Positions 1 to 8,344 of a stretch of DNA of 64,000 nt are shown here, piece after piece. The first letter of the stretch is position 1. Each line of letters starts with the position of its first letter. The stretch is taken from assembly GCF_023072595.1 (NCBI RefSeq), contig NZ_JALLGK010000012.1:1-64000 (forward strand), in the 5' to 3' direction. The position numbers were made by a program, and so were the translations under genes. This DNA comes from Streptomyces sp. XM4193. GTDB lineage: Bacteria > Actinomycetota > Actinomycetes > Streptomycetales > Streptomycetaceae. The notes beneath the pieces were generated by a model. It was given only the letters and a program-made list of their open reading frames with translations. It was not told where the DNA came from and did not search any database.

Positions 1-268
1 CGACGCACGGGCCTACGGCCCGTTGCATGCGAATTACTCCGTAATTCGCATGTGCAGGCACTCCGTGCCTGCACGGAATTCCTCCGGAATTCCAGAACAA
101 TTCCTCCGGAATTGTTCACACATCGCTAACGCCGATAATGGATAATCTTAGTGGCAAGCTACCTAAAGCCAAAAGCAGCTGGCTAAAACCAGCACGACTC
201 ACTCCGCCCGAGGGCGGAAGCGGTAACCAGTTTCCGCTTACCAAAACAGTCATCCTACCTGCCACTAA
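1..268. other. Putative telomere (left end of a linear replicon)
   Basis: The first 268 bases are almost entirely made of inverted repeats. Five perfect hairpins occupy 7-117. Weaker ones follow: 178-182/189-193, 203-209/212-218 and 218-223/234-239, closed by an outer 9-bp repeat 148-156/260-268. No reading frame with a ribosome site lies here. Streptomyces telomeres are known to carry several palindromes within a 3' overhang of roughly 280 nt that folds back, and the span matches that scale. I do not see the common archetypal telomere start as I remember it. That base 1 is a physical end is inference: the sequence alone cannot show that nothing lies to its left. Confidence 0.72.
7..117. repeat. 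Five tandem perfect hairpins with 3-nt loops
   Basis: Stem/loop/stem positions are 7-13/14-16/17-23 (7 bp), 26-37/38-40/41-52 (12 bp), 52-61/62-64/65-74 (10 bp), 75-82/83-85/86-93 (8 bp) and 95-104/105-107/108-117 (10 bp). Base 52 is shared by hairpins 2 and 3. The loops on the top strand are TAC, TCC, TCC, TCC and TCC. On the bottom strand they are GTA and four times GGA, that is, GNA triloops. Such loops close with a sheared G-A pair and make very stable hairpins. Stems 4 and 5 share the core GGAATTCC/GGAATT. Confidence 0.95.
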
Positions 269-1155
269 AGCAAGCACGGGAAGACTCGTAAAACCTCAAT
301 ACTAGATATCCACAGGCAATTCAGAAACGCCAACAAGTAAAACTTGCCGCAGCGACAATAAACACCAACAAACCCTCCCCAAGCCCGACGTCAGCAATTC
401 CTCCAACCCCACCAAGCCCGCGTACCCGTACAATCCCCCAACTCCGCCACCTACTTCCCCAGCTCCCCATAACGGCCAACTCAACACGCTGCAAAGAGAG
501 TTGGTGCCCAGGAACAATCCAACCCCACGTGCTGCTCGATACAGGAAAACCTGCCCTAAAAGCTGAAACACCACCCACCTAAAACCCCTTTCAGTCGAGT
601 TGCTCAAAAAGGGATAACCGACCACCCTGACACTGCTATCCAACTTCCCCGCATCCAAGCTTTCTGTGATCCCAACTACTCCCAAAGCTCACCACTTAAA
701 ACAAAAACACAACTTTCACCATCGAAGAATGACACCCACCACCTCTAGAAACCCACAACCAATAATGCCAACACGAAACGTCCCACCTCCACACCACCCC
801 TGTTCTCATTCCCCGCTAATCCCAGCACCGTCAAACGCATCCAACCAACACTCCACATAAACGACACAACGCCAATCCATAATCAACCGCACCAACACAA
901 CACTTCATAAGCTGCCCACCACTACTTCCCCTAACCCACCACAACGCCCGCCTCAACTCGCCGCTCAGCAGCGGCAGTTGTTCTTACCCACACAGGCGGT
1001 TCCTTCACCCGTCCGCCGCGCGCCCACCGCGTGCCAACCTCACGCCCAACTTCGACCGCCGCCCTCACCTATCTCCTCGGCCGGCCTCCCCCGATACGAG
1101 CAGTGCACCGAGAACTGCCTAAACCGATAAATCACCCATATGCATACAGCGAACC
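269..1155. other. Subtelomeric C/A-rich, G-poor non-coding region
   Basis: This stretch lacks a supported gene. Hand count over 661-960 gives 127 C but only 23 G in 300 bases, so GC is about 50% against clearly higher values in the rest of the window. The open frames present (302-685 minus, 666-860 plus) have no Streptomyces-like third-position GC bias and no ribosome-binding site. The composition puts G on the strand that would carry the 3' end. Confidence 0.6.
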
Positions 1156-1156
1156 T

Positions 1157-1173
1157 TTCACACCTTCTGTGAA
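1157..1173. promoter_or_regulatory. Inverted repeat upstream of smeA, possible operator
   Basis: TTCACA (1157-1162), a 5-nt spacer, then TGTGAA (1168-1173) form a perfect 6-bp inverted repeat about 43 nt before the smeA start. Which regulator would bind is unknown. Confidence 0.3.
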
Positions 1174-1215
1174 GCTGAGAGACAAGTCTGCCCGCATCCA
1201 CTCCGGGAGTGCTTC

Positions 1216-1410
1216 GTGGTTCTCTCTGTCTCCGGTGTCCTCCTCCTCGGCATCGTCGCGTTTCTCTTCTTCCGCAAGGACGGCATGAAGCTGTCGCACG
1301 CAGCGGTGTGCGCGTTGCTCGGCTTCTACCTCGCCGAATCGGCCATCGCTCCGGGTATCGAAGCCGGCGGTACGACGTTGGCCAACCTGCTCAGCGGCCT
1401 GAACATCTGA
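1216..1410 (+). CDS. smeA: Small sporulation membrane protein SmeA
   Basis: A 64-residue protein with two hydrophobic segments, roughly residues 4-19 and 28-45, around a charged FFRKDG turn. The GTG start at 1216 follows GGGAG at 1205-1209. It is followed 28 nt later by an FtsK/SpoIIIE-like gene. In Streptomyces coelicolor the small membrane protein SmeA is encoded in an operon with the FtsK-like SffA and helps target it to sporulation septa. Size, membrane topology and the partner gene all fit. The assignment rests on recognised family and gene order, not on an alignment. Confidence 0.75.
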   Translation: MVLSVSGVLLLGIVAFLFFRKDGMKLSHAAVCALLGFYLAESAIAPGIEAGGTTLANLLSGLNI

Positions 1411-1438
1411 CCTTCGCTTACACGGAAAGAGAGCCTCC

Positions 1439-2923
1439 ATGTCCTGGCTGCCGGCACTCCGTACACATCGACTGACCCGGGCGCTGGGGGCCGCGGCGGA
1501 CGGGGCCACCGATGTGCTCCAGCCGCTTCTGGTGGTGGCGAGGGGATTGCTGCGGTTGGGCCGTTCGGCGCGTGCCTGGTGGGGTCGTACGCCTTCCGAT
1601 CGTCGAGGTCCGGCGGTCTTCCTCGGGGCTGCCTGTGCATTGGTCGTCGCGTTGACGCCTTACGGCCCGTGGCTGGCCGTGGGGGCACTGGTCTGTGCGG
1701 CTGCCTGGACGGGGCGGGAGGCAGCCGAGGAGGCGCCGACGGGTCCTACCGCGGAGCAGTGCGACCGGTTGCAGGCTCTCTACGACGCGGTGGCGCCGTG
1801 CTTCTGCACGGAGGACGATCCGCACCCGCAGCCGCTGTACACGCCGGACGGCACGTGGGAGCAGGCCTTCGTCGCCCACGCTTTCGCTCCGAACGAGCGG
1901 TTGGAGCATGTGGAGTTGCGCTATCCGCCGTACTTCCCGGATACCGACGCCGCTGCACGCGGCCGGGTCCAGCAGGTTCTGGCGACGAAAGCCGGCCGCG
2001 ACCGGGAGTACCGCTTCGACTGGGACGAGGAGCACAACCGGCTGCGGATGACGGTGCGCGAGGCGCTTCCGCACCCTGTCGACGCGCAGCGCTTCGTCAC
2101 CGCTCCGACGGAGTCGGTTCTCGGTTTCACCGACCCCGAGTCCACCGCGCGGCGGTTGCCCGTCGTCGTGGACGGGCAACCGTGCGAGCTGCCGCCGGTG
2201 GTCTGGCGCACCGGTCCGGCGTCGACGGAGTCGCACCTGCTGGTGGTGGGGCCCCCTGGTTCGGGGACGTCGAATCTGCTGCGGTCGCTCGCGCTCCAGG
2301 CCCTTGCGCACAGCGATCTGATCGTCGTCGACGGTACGGGTGAGGGCGCGTACTCGTTTCTGAGCGGTCGCCCCGGTGTGCTGGCGGTGGAGACCTCGCC
2401 CACGGGTGCGCACACCGCTCTGCAGTGGGCGGCGCACGAGACCTCGCGGCGGTTGCACACGCCTGCGGAGCTCTCGCAGAGCAGGCCGCTGTGGGTGATC
2501 GTGGATCGGCCGACGCTGCTCAGTCATCTCGCGCACGACCAGGGGCACTGTGATCCGCAGGACTTGTTGGAGACGCCGCTGCGGCACGGCAGGGCAGCGC
2601 GCGTCACGGTGGCGCTGGCGGACCAGCTGCCGGAGGCCGAAGAGGGGTTGAGCGCCACGGTGCGAAGTCGTACGCGGGCAAAGGTCGTGCTGGGACAGGT
2701 GGGTTCAATCGACGGCGACCGTATTAATCCTGTTCTCGGCACGGCGCCGGCTCAGCCGGGGCAGGGTCATGTTCGGCTGGGTGACGGGCCGACGCATCGC
2801 ATCGTCGTTCCCCACACGCCCGACCCGCAGAATCCGGCCACCTCGCCGGCGCTGCGTACGGCTGTGGAGGAGTTGCTTCCCGCCGTACCCGAGCCGGACG
2901 CGACTCCTGTGACCAACGTCTGA
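1439..2923 (+). CDS. sffA: FtsK/SpoIIIE-like sporulation septum protein SffA
   Basis: A 494-residue protein: a basic N-terminus, a hydrophobic hairpin at about residues 46-85, a linker, then an FtsK-like P-loop domain from about residue 225. In S. coelicolor SffA is directed to sporulation septa by SmeA and is thought to help DNA segregation. The P-loop reads GPPGSGTS at residues 271-278, so the invariant Walker A lysine is Thr277. LIVVD follows about 30 residues later as a possible Walker B strand. ATP hydrolysis may therefore be weak or absent, or the protein may act with another ATPase. It starts at ATG 1439, 28 nt after smeA, with a GGAAAGAG ribosome site. Confidence 0.75.
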   Translation: MSWLPALRTHRLTRALGAAADGATDVLQPLLVVARGLLRLGRSARAWWGRTPSDRRGPAVFLGAACALVVALTPYGPWLAVGALVCAAAWTGREAAEEAPTGPTAEQCDRLQALYDAVAPCFCTEDDPHPQPLYTPDGTWEQAFVAHAFAPNERLEHVELRYPPYFPDTDAAARGRVQQVLATKAGRDREYRFDWDEEHNRLRMTVREALPHPVDAQRFVTAPTESVLGFTDPESTARRLPVVVDGQPCELPPVVWRTGPASTESHLLVVGPPGSGTSNLLRSLALQALAHSDLIVVDGTGEGAYSFLSGRPGVLAVETSPTGAHTALQWAAHETSRRLHTPAELSQSRPLWVIVDRPTLLSHLAHDQGHCDPQDLLETPLRHGRAARVTVALADQLPEAEEGLSATVRSRTRAKVVLGQVGSIDGDRINPVLGTAPAQPGQGHVRLGDGPTHRIVVPHTPDPQNPATSPALRTAVEELLPAVPEPDATPVTNV

Positions 2924-2995
2924 CCGCCTCCTGGCCCGGCACGGTTCACCGGCTCGGGAAGCGGGTCCCCGTTCCTGCTTCCCGAGAGCCCGACT

Positions 2996-4240
2996 GTGAC
3001 TGTGATTCCTGCGGCACCGGCGGATCCCGCCGTCGAACTCGCCGCTCCTGAGTTCTGGCAACTCCCGTGGAGTCAGCGGGAGTTGACGTTCGCGGCACTG
3101 CGTGAGCGGGAGGGGCCGACTTTTGTGCGGGACGGCTCGGCGGCCGGGGGGTTCTGGGCGGTGGTGCGGCATGCGGACGTCGTCGAGGCGAGCCGCAACC
3201 GTGAGGTCTTCCGCAGTGCTCCGGGCGCCACCACTCCCCCGCCGCCGCGGTGGGTGCGATGGGCCTTCGGGGATTCGATGGTCAATCTGGACGACCCGGA
3301 GCACGCCGTGCTGCGCCGTGTGGTGGCGCGGTCCTTCACTCCGAGGCTGCTTGCGCGGGCCGAGGAGGACGTGCGGAGCACCGCGGTTGCGCTGGTCGAT
3401 GCGGTGCGGCGGGAGCGGCCGAGCGACTTCGTGAGCTCGCTCGCCGGGCCGATGCCGTTCACGGTGATCTGCTCGATGATGGGTGTTCCGGTGGAGTTGA
3501 GGCCCAGGATCCTGGCGCTGGTGGAGGTGGCTGCCCGCTCGGCCGGGGAGCGCCGGGGGCTGCGGCGGTGGGCGCGGGTTCCGGGGCAGGGGCTGCGGGC
3601 GCTGGCTTCGTTGCAGCGCATCATGGTGGTTCTGGCTCGGGAGCGGCGACGGCGGCCGGCCGACGATCTGATCACCTCGCTGGTGACGGCGGACGTGCGG
3701 GGCGAGGCGTTGACGGGGCGCCAACTGGGCGCTTATTTCTCGTTGTTGCTGGTGGCAGGGGTGGAGACGACGCGCAATGCGCTGGCGCACGGTCTGTGTC
3801 TGCTGACCGACCATCCGGAGCAGCGGGAGCGGCTGTGGGCCGATCCGGAGGGGATGCTCGACGGGGCGGTGGAGGAGATCATCCGGTGCAGTGCGCCGAT
3901 CACGCAGTTCCGCAGGACGGTGGCGCGGCCGTACACGCTTGGTGGTGTGCGGCTCGGGGCGGGTGACCGGGTGGCGTTGTTCTACTGCTCGGCCAATCGC
4001 GACGAGCGTGTCTTCGAGCGGCCGGAGCGGTTCGACATCGGCCGCTCGCCCAATCCGCATCTGGGTTTCGGGGGTGGTGGCGCGCACTACTGTCTGGGTG
4101 CGCATCTGGCGCGGCAGGAGATGCGGGCGCTGTTGGGTGAGTTGGTGCGCCGGCTGCCGGAGGTGCGGTCCACGGCGGAGCCGCGGCTGGGTTCGGCGTC
4201 CTTCGACCACCGGGTGGTGGGGTTGCCGTTCACCTTCTAG
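2996..4240 (+). CDS. Cytochrome P450
   Basis: A 414-residue class I bacterial P450. The I-helix has AGVETT (residues 254-259), the K-helix ExxR is E294-I-I-R297, and the haem loop FGGGGAHYCLG places the thiolate ligand at Cys366. The length is typical of soluble actinomycete P450s, which take electrons from a ferredoxin and its reductase. Neither partner is encoded nearby. The N-terminal half (MVNLDDPEH then SFTPR) resembles P450s acting on hydrophobic substrates such as steroids or fatty acids, but I cannot name the substrate. The GTG start at 2996 lies 72 nt after sffA. The gene converges on the MocR-type regulator. Confidence 0.93.
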   Translation: MTVIPAAPADPAVELAAPEFWQLPWSQRELTFAALREREGPTFVRDGSAAGGFWAVVRHADVVEASRNREVFRSAPGATTPPPPRWVRWAFGDSMVNLDDPEHAVLRRVVARSFTPRLLARAEEDVRSTAVALVDAVRRERPSDFVSSLAGPMPFTVICSMMGVPVELRPRILALVEVAARSAGERRGLRRWARVPGQGLRALASLQRIMVVLARERRRRPADDLITSLVTADVRGEALTGRQLGAYFSLLLVAGVETTRNALAHGLCLLTDHPEQRERLWADPEGMLDGAVEEIIRCSAPITQFRRTVARPYTLGGVRLGAGDRVALFYCSANRDERVFERPERFDIGRSPNPHLGFGGGGAHYCLGAHLARQEMRALLGELVRRLPEVRSTAEPRLGSASFDHRVVGLPFTF

Positions 4241-4279
4241 GCGGGGGTGCTTCCGGGTGGTCGGTTTCGGGTGGGCTGG

Positions 4280-5770
4280 TCAGACGACCAGGCCCGGGGG
4301 CGTTGCGGTGGTGGCGGTGCCGCCGCCTGCGACGAGGCGGGAGGCGGCGGCGAGGCGGGAGGCGGCTTCGACGGCCTGGGCGCCGGAGACGGTGAACGGC
4401 AGGCGTACGTAGCCCTCGAACGCCCCGTCGATTCCGAAGCGGGGGCCGGAGGGGACTCGTACGCCGAGGCGTTCGCCGACTTCGGCGATGCGTGAGCCGG
4501 ACAGGCCTCCGGTGCGCGCCCACAGGGTCAGTCCGCCGTGGGGGACGGTGAACTCCCACTGCGGCAGTTGTTCGCGGACGGCGGTGACCAGTGCGTCGCG
4601 GTGGCCGCGGGCGCGGGTGCGGCAGACGTCGACGGCGTGGTGCCATTCGCCGGAGCGGAGCAGGTGGGTGAGTGCCAGTTGTTCCAGTACGGGGCTACCG
4701 AGGTCGGCGGATCCGCGGGCGACGGCGAGGCGGCGGATGAGGTCGGGGGCGGCGCGGACCCAGCCGAGGCGCATTCCGGCCCAGACCGCTTTGCTGGCGG
4801 AGCCGAGGGTGATCACGGAGGAGCCGGCGGGGTCGAAGGCCGCGACCGGGCTGGGCATGGCGGTGGCGGTGGGTTCGTCCAGGGCGAGGTCGACCATGGT
4901 TTCGTCGACGACCAGGAGGGTGCCGGCGGTGCGTGCGGCGGTGACCAGTTCGCGTCGTTGGCCGGTGTCGGCGAGGGCGCCGGTGGGGTTGTGGAAGTCG
5001 GCCATGACGTAGGCGAGTTGGGGGGCTGCGGCGCGCAGGGTGCGTTGCCAGGCGGGGAGGTCCCAGCCGGTGTGGTCGGCGGCCATGGGTACCGGGACGA
5101 GGCGGGCGCCGGCTTCGCGCATGAGCTGGAGGATGTTGGCGTACGAGGGGTGTTCGACGGCGATGCGTTCGCCGCGGGCGGCGAGGAGTCCGCAGATGGC
5201 GGAGACCGCTCCCATGGCGCCGGTGGTGACCATGATCTGTTCGGGCATGGTGGGTACGCCGCGTGCGGTGTAGTGGTCGGCGAGTGCTTGGCGCAGTACG
5301 GGCAGTCCTGCGGGGTAGTCGCCGTGGGTGCGGGCGTAGGGCGGGAGTTCGGTGAGGGCGGCGGCGAAGGCGCGGCTGAGCCAGGGTTCGGGGGCCGGGA
5401 GGGCTGCGCCGCCGAGGTCGATCATGGTGTCGGTGGCTTCGGGCGGGAGGGGGTCGAGGCCGCGGGTGGGTACGGGGTTGCCGGCGGGGACGGTGGTCCA
5501 GCTGCCGGCGCCGCGTCGGGATTCGAGGAAGCCGTCGGAGCGCAGTGCGGCGTAGCCGGCGGCGACTGTCGTGCGGCTGACGCCGAGGGCGGTGGCGAGT
5601 TCGCGTTCGGCGGGCAGGCGGGTGGCGACGGGGACGCGGCCTTCCAGTACCAGGAGGCGGATTCCGTCGGCGAGGTGGCGGTAGCCGGGGGTGCCGGTGC
5701 GTTCGGGGCGTTGGGAGTGGAGCAGTCGTACGAGTTGTGCGGCGCCCACGCGCGCGGTCCATGCAGACAC
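4280..5770 (-). CDS. MocR/PdxR-type regulator (GntR HTH plus aminotransferase domain)
   Basis: 496 residues. The N-terminus (about 20-90) is a GntR winged helix with RLPAERELATALGVSRTTV. The rest is a fold-type I aminotransferase domain with the PLP-binding lysine Lys327 in SASKAVW. MocR proteins use PLP or an amino compound as effector, and many control vitamin B6 or amino-acid genes. The target here is unknown. No pdxS/pdxT genes are adjacent, so a PdxR role is not supported. The GTG start at 5770 has GGAG 6 nt upstream. The gene is divergent from the phosphodiesterase gene, and the 140-nt gap between them is the likely operator region. Confidence 0.9.
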   Translation of the reverse strand: MSAWTARVGAAQLVRLLHSQRPERTGTPGYRHLADGIRLLVLEGRVPVATRLPAERELATALGVSRTTVAAGYAALRSDGFLESRRGAGSWTTVPAGNPVPTRGLDPLPPEATDTMIDLGGAALPAPEPWLSRAFAAALTELPPYARTHGDYPAGLPVLRQALADHYTARGVPTMPEQIMVTTGAMGAVSAICGLLAARGERIAVEHPSYANILQLMREAGARLVPVPMAADHTGWDLPAWQRTLRAAAPQLAYVMADFHNPTGALADTGQRRELVTAARTAGTLLVVDETMVDLALDEPTATAMPSPVAAFDPAGSSVITLGSASKAVWAGMRLGWVRAAPDLIRRLAVARGSADLGSPVLEQLALTHLLRSGEWHHAVDVCRTRARGHRDALVTAVREQLPQWEFTVPHGGLTLWARTGGLSGSRIAEVGERLGVRVPSGPRFGIDGAFEGYVRLPFTVSGAQAVEAASRLAAASRLVAGGGTATTATPPGLVV

Positions 5771-5910
5771 TGCCGACTCCGCCTCTCGCGTTGACCGGCC
5801 TGGTCATCGGCCCGGGTTCACCAGGGTGTCATGGGTGGTGGCGGGGCGACGAGGCGGCGAGGGGCGGGGCCGGTCGGGGTGGCGGTGGGGGGCGGGGCCA
5901 TAATGCGGCG

Positions 5911-6675
5911 GTGACAAGTGCGGTGCATCCCTTCCTGGACGTTGCTCCTTTGGCTTTCGCTCATCGTGGCGGCGATGTCGGGGGCTTGGAGAACACGCTG
6001 TGTTCCTTTCGGCATGCGGTGGGCCTGGGCTACCGCTATCTGGAGACGGACGTCCATCTGACGGCTGACGGGCGACTGGTGGCGCTGCACGACGCCACGT
6101 TGGACCGGGTGACCGACGGCAGTGGCCGGATCGCGGAGCTGACCTGGGAGCAGGTGCGGCGGGCGCGGGTGGGCGGACGGGAGCCGGTGCCGCTGCTCGG
6201 GGAGTTGTTGGAGGCGTTTCCCGGGGCGCGGTGGAATCTGGATGTGAAGTCGGAGGCGGCTCTGGTCCCGCTGCTGGCGGAGTTGGAGCGGCTTCAGGCG
6301 TGGGATCGGGTGTGTGTCGGCTCGTTCGACGAGGGTCGGGTGGCGCGGGCGCAGGCCATGGCGGGTCCTCGGTTGGCGACGTCGTTGGGGTCGCGGGGTG
6401 TGCTGGGGCTGCGGTTGCGTTCGTGGGGGCTGCCCGGGGCGGTGCGGCGCAGTGCGGTGTGTGTGCAGGTTCCGGTGCGGCACGGCGGGGTGCGGGTGGT
6501 GGACCGCCGGTTCGTGGCGGCGGCGCACGAGTTGGGGCTGCAGGTGCACGTGTGGACGGTGAACGATCCGGGGCTGATGCGGCGGCTGTTGGATCTGGGG
6601 GTCGATGGCATCATGACTGACCGCACGGAGGATCTTCGTGCGGTGCTTCGGGAGCGGGGGGCCTGGAGTGGCTGA
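5911..6675 (+). CDS. Glycerophosphodiester phosphodiesterase family protein
   Basis: About 254 residues forming a GDPD TIM barrel. The catalytic and metal motifs are present: HRGG...ENT near the N-terminus, then ETDVHLTADGRLVALHD, a later NLDVKSE strand and a C-terminal VWTVND/GVDGIMTD. Such enzymes split glycerophosphodiesters into glycerol-3-phosphate and an alcohol. No signal peptide is visible from the chosen GTG at 5911, so the protein is probably cytoplasmic. The open frame continues upstream to 5737, but that part crosses the divergent regulator's start. The ribosome site is weak and the start is uncertain by a few codons. The MFS gene follows 42 nt later. Confidence 0.88.
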   Translation: MTSAVHPFLDVAPLAFAHRGGDVGGLENTLCSFRHAVGLGYRYLETDVHLTADGRLVALHDATLDRVTDGSGRIAELTWEQVRRARVGGREPVPLLGELLEAFPGARWNLDVKSEAALVPLLAELERLQAWDRVCVGSFDEGRVARAQAMAGPRLATSLGSRGVLGLRLRSWGLPGAVRRSAVCVQVPVRHGGVRVVDRRFVAAAHELGLQVHVWTVNDPGLMRRLLDLGVDGIMTDRTEDLRAVLRERGAWSG

Positions 6676-6717
6676 CGCCTTCGCCCCGGGATGTGCGGCA
6701 CGAGGAGGGGACCGCGG

Positions 6718-8091
6718 GTGGATGCGCAGTCGGTGGGTCTGAGCGGACCGCAGAGCGATGCGGCGGAGCGCAGGCGTGAGCAGCGGGGCTGGTACTTCTA
6801 CGACTGGGCGAACTCGGTCTTCTCCACGAGTGTGCTGACGGTCTTCCTCGGTCCGTATCTGACGGAGGTCGCGAAGGCGGCGGCGGACGAGAACGGCTAT
6901 GTGTACCCGTTGGGCATTCCGGTGCGGGACGGGTCGTTCTTCGCGTACGCGGTGTCGGCGTCGGTGCTGCTGTCGGTGCTGGTGATGCCGTTGGCGGGGG
7001 CGGTGGCGGATCGCACCGGCCGCAAGAAGCCGATACTGGCGGTGTCGGCGTACGTGGGTGCGGGTGCGACGACGGCGATGTTCTTCCTGGAGGGGGACCG
7101 CTATCTGCTGGGCGGTTTCCTGCTGGTGGTGGCGAACGTGGCGTTCGCGGTGGGGATGGTGGTCTACAACGCGTTCCTGCCTCAGATCGCGTTGCCGCAC
7201 GAGCGGGACGCGGTGTCCTCGCGGGGTTGGGCGTTCGGGTACGCGGCGGGTGCGCTGGTGCTGGTGGTGAATCTGGGGCTGTTCCTGGGGCACGAGTCGT
7301 TGGGTGTGTCGGAGGGGACCGCGGTGCGGATCTGTCTGGCTTCGGCGGGCCTGTGGTGGGGGATCTTCACGCTGGTGCCGCTGCGGCGGTTGCTGGAGAG
7401 GCCCGGTGCGGGCGGGGGAAAGGCCCCGGCGGGGCGGCGGGCGTCGTGGGGGCAGGGCTGGCGGCAGTTGGGGAGCACGGTGCGGGAGCTACGGCGCTAC
7501 CCGTTGACGCTGCTGTTCCTGGCCGCGTTCCTGCTGTACAACGACGGTATTCAGACGGTGATCACGCAGGCGTCGGTGTTCGGCTCGGAGGAGCTGGGCA
7601 TGGACCAGACGACGTTGATCGGCGCGATCCTGCTGGTGCAGGTGCTGGCGGTGGCGGGGGCGCTGCTGCTGGGGCGGTTGGCGGAGGTCTTCGGTGCGAA
7701 GCGCACGATTCTCGGTTCGCTGGTGGCGTGGACGGTGACGGTGGGTGCGGGGTATTTCCTGCCGTCCGGGGAGCCGCTGTGGTTCTTCGCGCTGGCGGCT
7801 GCGATCGGAATGGTGCTGGGCGGCAGTCAGGCCCTGTCGCGTTCGTTGTTCGCGCAGCTGGTGCCGGCGGGCAAGGAGGCGGAGTACTTCGCGCTGTACG
7901 AGGTCAGCGATCGGGGTACGAGCTGGTTGGGTCCGCTGCTGTTCGGTGTGGTGTACCAGCTGACCGGTAGCTACCGGGACGCGATCATCTCGCTGATCGT
8001 CTTCTTCGTGCTGGGTTTTGTCCTGCTGCTCAAGGTCCCGGTGGGTCGGGCGATGCGGGCGGTGGGCAACACTCCTCCGGCCCGGATTTAG
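6718..8091 (+). CDS. MFS transporter of the UMF1/Atg22-like family
   Basis: 457 residues with about 12 membrane segments. The N-terminus RGWYFYDWANSVFSTSVLTV and the later SRSLFAQLVPAGKEAEYFALYEVSDRG are signatures of the UMF1 group of the major facilitator superfamily, related to yeast Atg22. The substrate is unknown for bacterial members. The start was placed at GTG 6718 because GAGGAGGGG (6702-6710) sits 7 nt before it. An ATG at 6691 has no comparable site. It lies 42 nt after the phosphodiesterase gene and probably shares its transcript. Confidence 0.9.
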   Translation: MDAQSVGLSGPQSDAAERRREQRGWYFYDWANSVFSTSVLTVFLGPYLTEVAKAAADENGYVYPLGIPVRDGSFFAYAVSASVLLSVLVMPLAGAVADRTGRKKPILAVSAYVGAGATTAMFFLEGDRYLLGGFLLVVANVAFAVGMVVYNAFLPQIALPHERDAVSSRGWAFGYAAGALVLVVNLGLFLGHESLGVSEGTAVRICLASAGLWWGIFTLVPLRRLLERPGAGGGKAPAGRRASWGQGWRQLGSTVRELRRYPLTLLFLAAFLLYNDGIQTVITQASVFGSEELGMDQTTLIGAILLVQVLAVAGALLLGRLAEVFGAKRTILGSLVAWTVTVGAGYFLPSGEPLWFFALAAAIGMVLGGSQALSRSLFAQLVPAGKEAEYFALYEVSDRGTSWLGPLLFGVVYQLTGSYRDAIISLIVFFVLGFVLLLKVPVGRAMRAVGNTPPARI

Positions 8092-8257
8092 GCGTGGGCC
8101 GCCGGGGGCGGTAGTGTACGCCTCTGGTCCGTCGGCTGGACCCGTTACTGCAGCGCTCTCTTCAGCAACTCAGGGCGACATATCTTGATTGATGTGACGA
8201 AACGGGCGTCGACGGGTACAAGTATGGCGGCACGACGGGCGACGTTTCTCCCGAACG

Positions 8258-8283
8258 GGAATCATCACCGCCGACCGGACGTT
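8258..8283 (+). promoter_or_regulatory. Sigma-R-type promoter of rbpA
   Basis: GGAAT (8258-8262), exactly 18 nt, then GTT (8281-8283) match the sigma-R consensus GGAAT-N18-GTT. It lies 62 nt before the rbpA start. rbpA of S. coelicolor is known to be induced by disulfide stress from a sigma-R promoter, so function and position agree. Confidence 0.85.
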
Positions 8284-8344
8284 GACCGGATGACGACGAC
8301 AGCGACATCTGTCCTGTGGGCGACAAGCCCGGGAGGCACTATTC

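Noticed and set aside
302-685. A 127-codon minus-strand frame in the G-poor region
   Set aside because: No ribosome site, Gly/Leu/Val-rich low-complexity product caused by the C/A-rich composition, no family.
666-860. A 64-codon plus-strand frame in the G-poor region
   Set aside because: Pro/His/Thr-rich product of C/A-rich DNA, no ribosome site, no coding pattern.
4280-5770. PdxR control of vitamin B6 synthesis
   Set aside because: The protein is MocR-type, but no pdxS or pdxT gene is beside it, so the specific role is unsupported.
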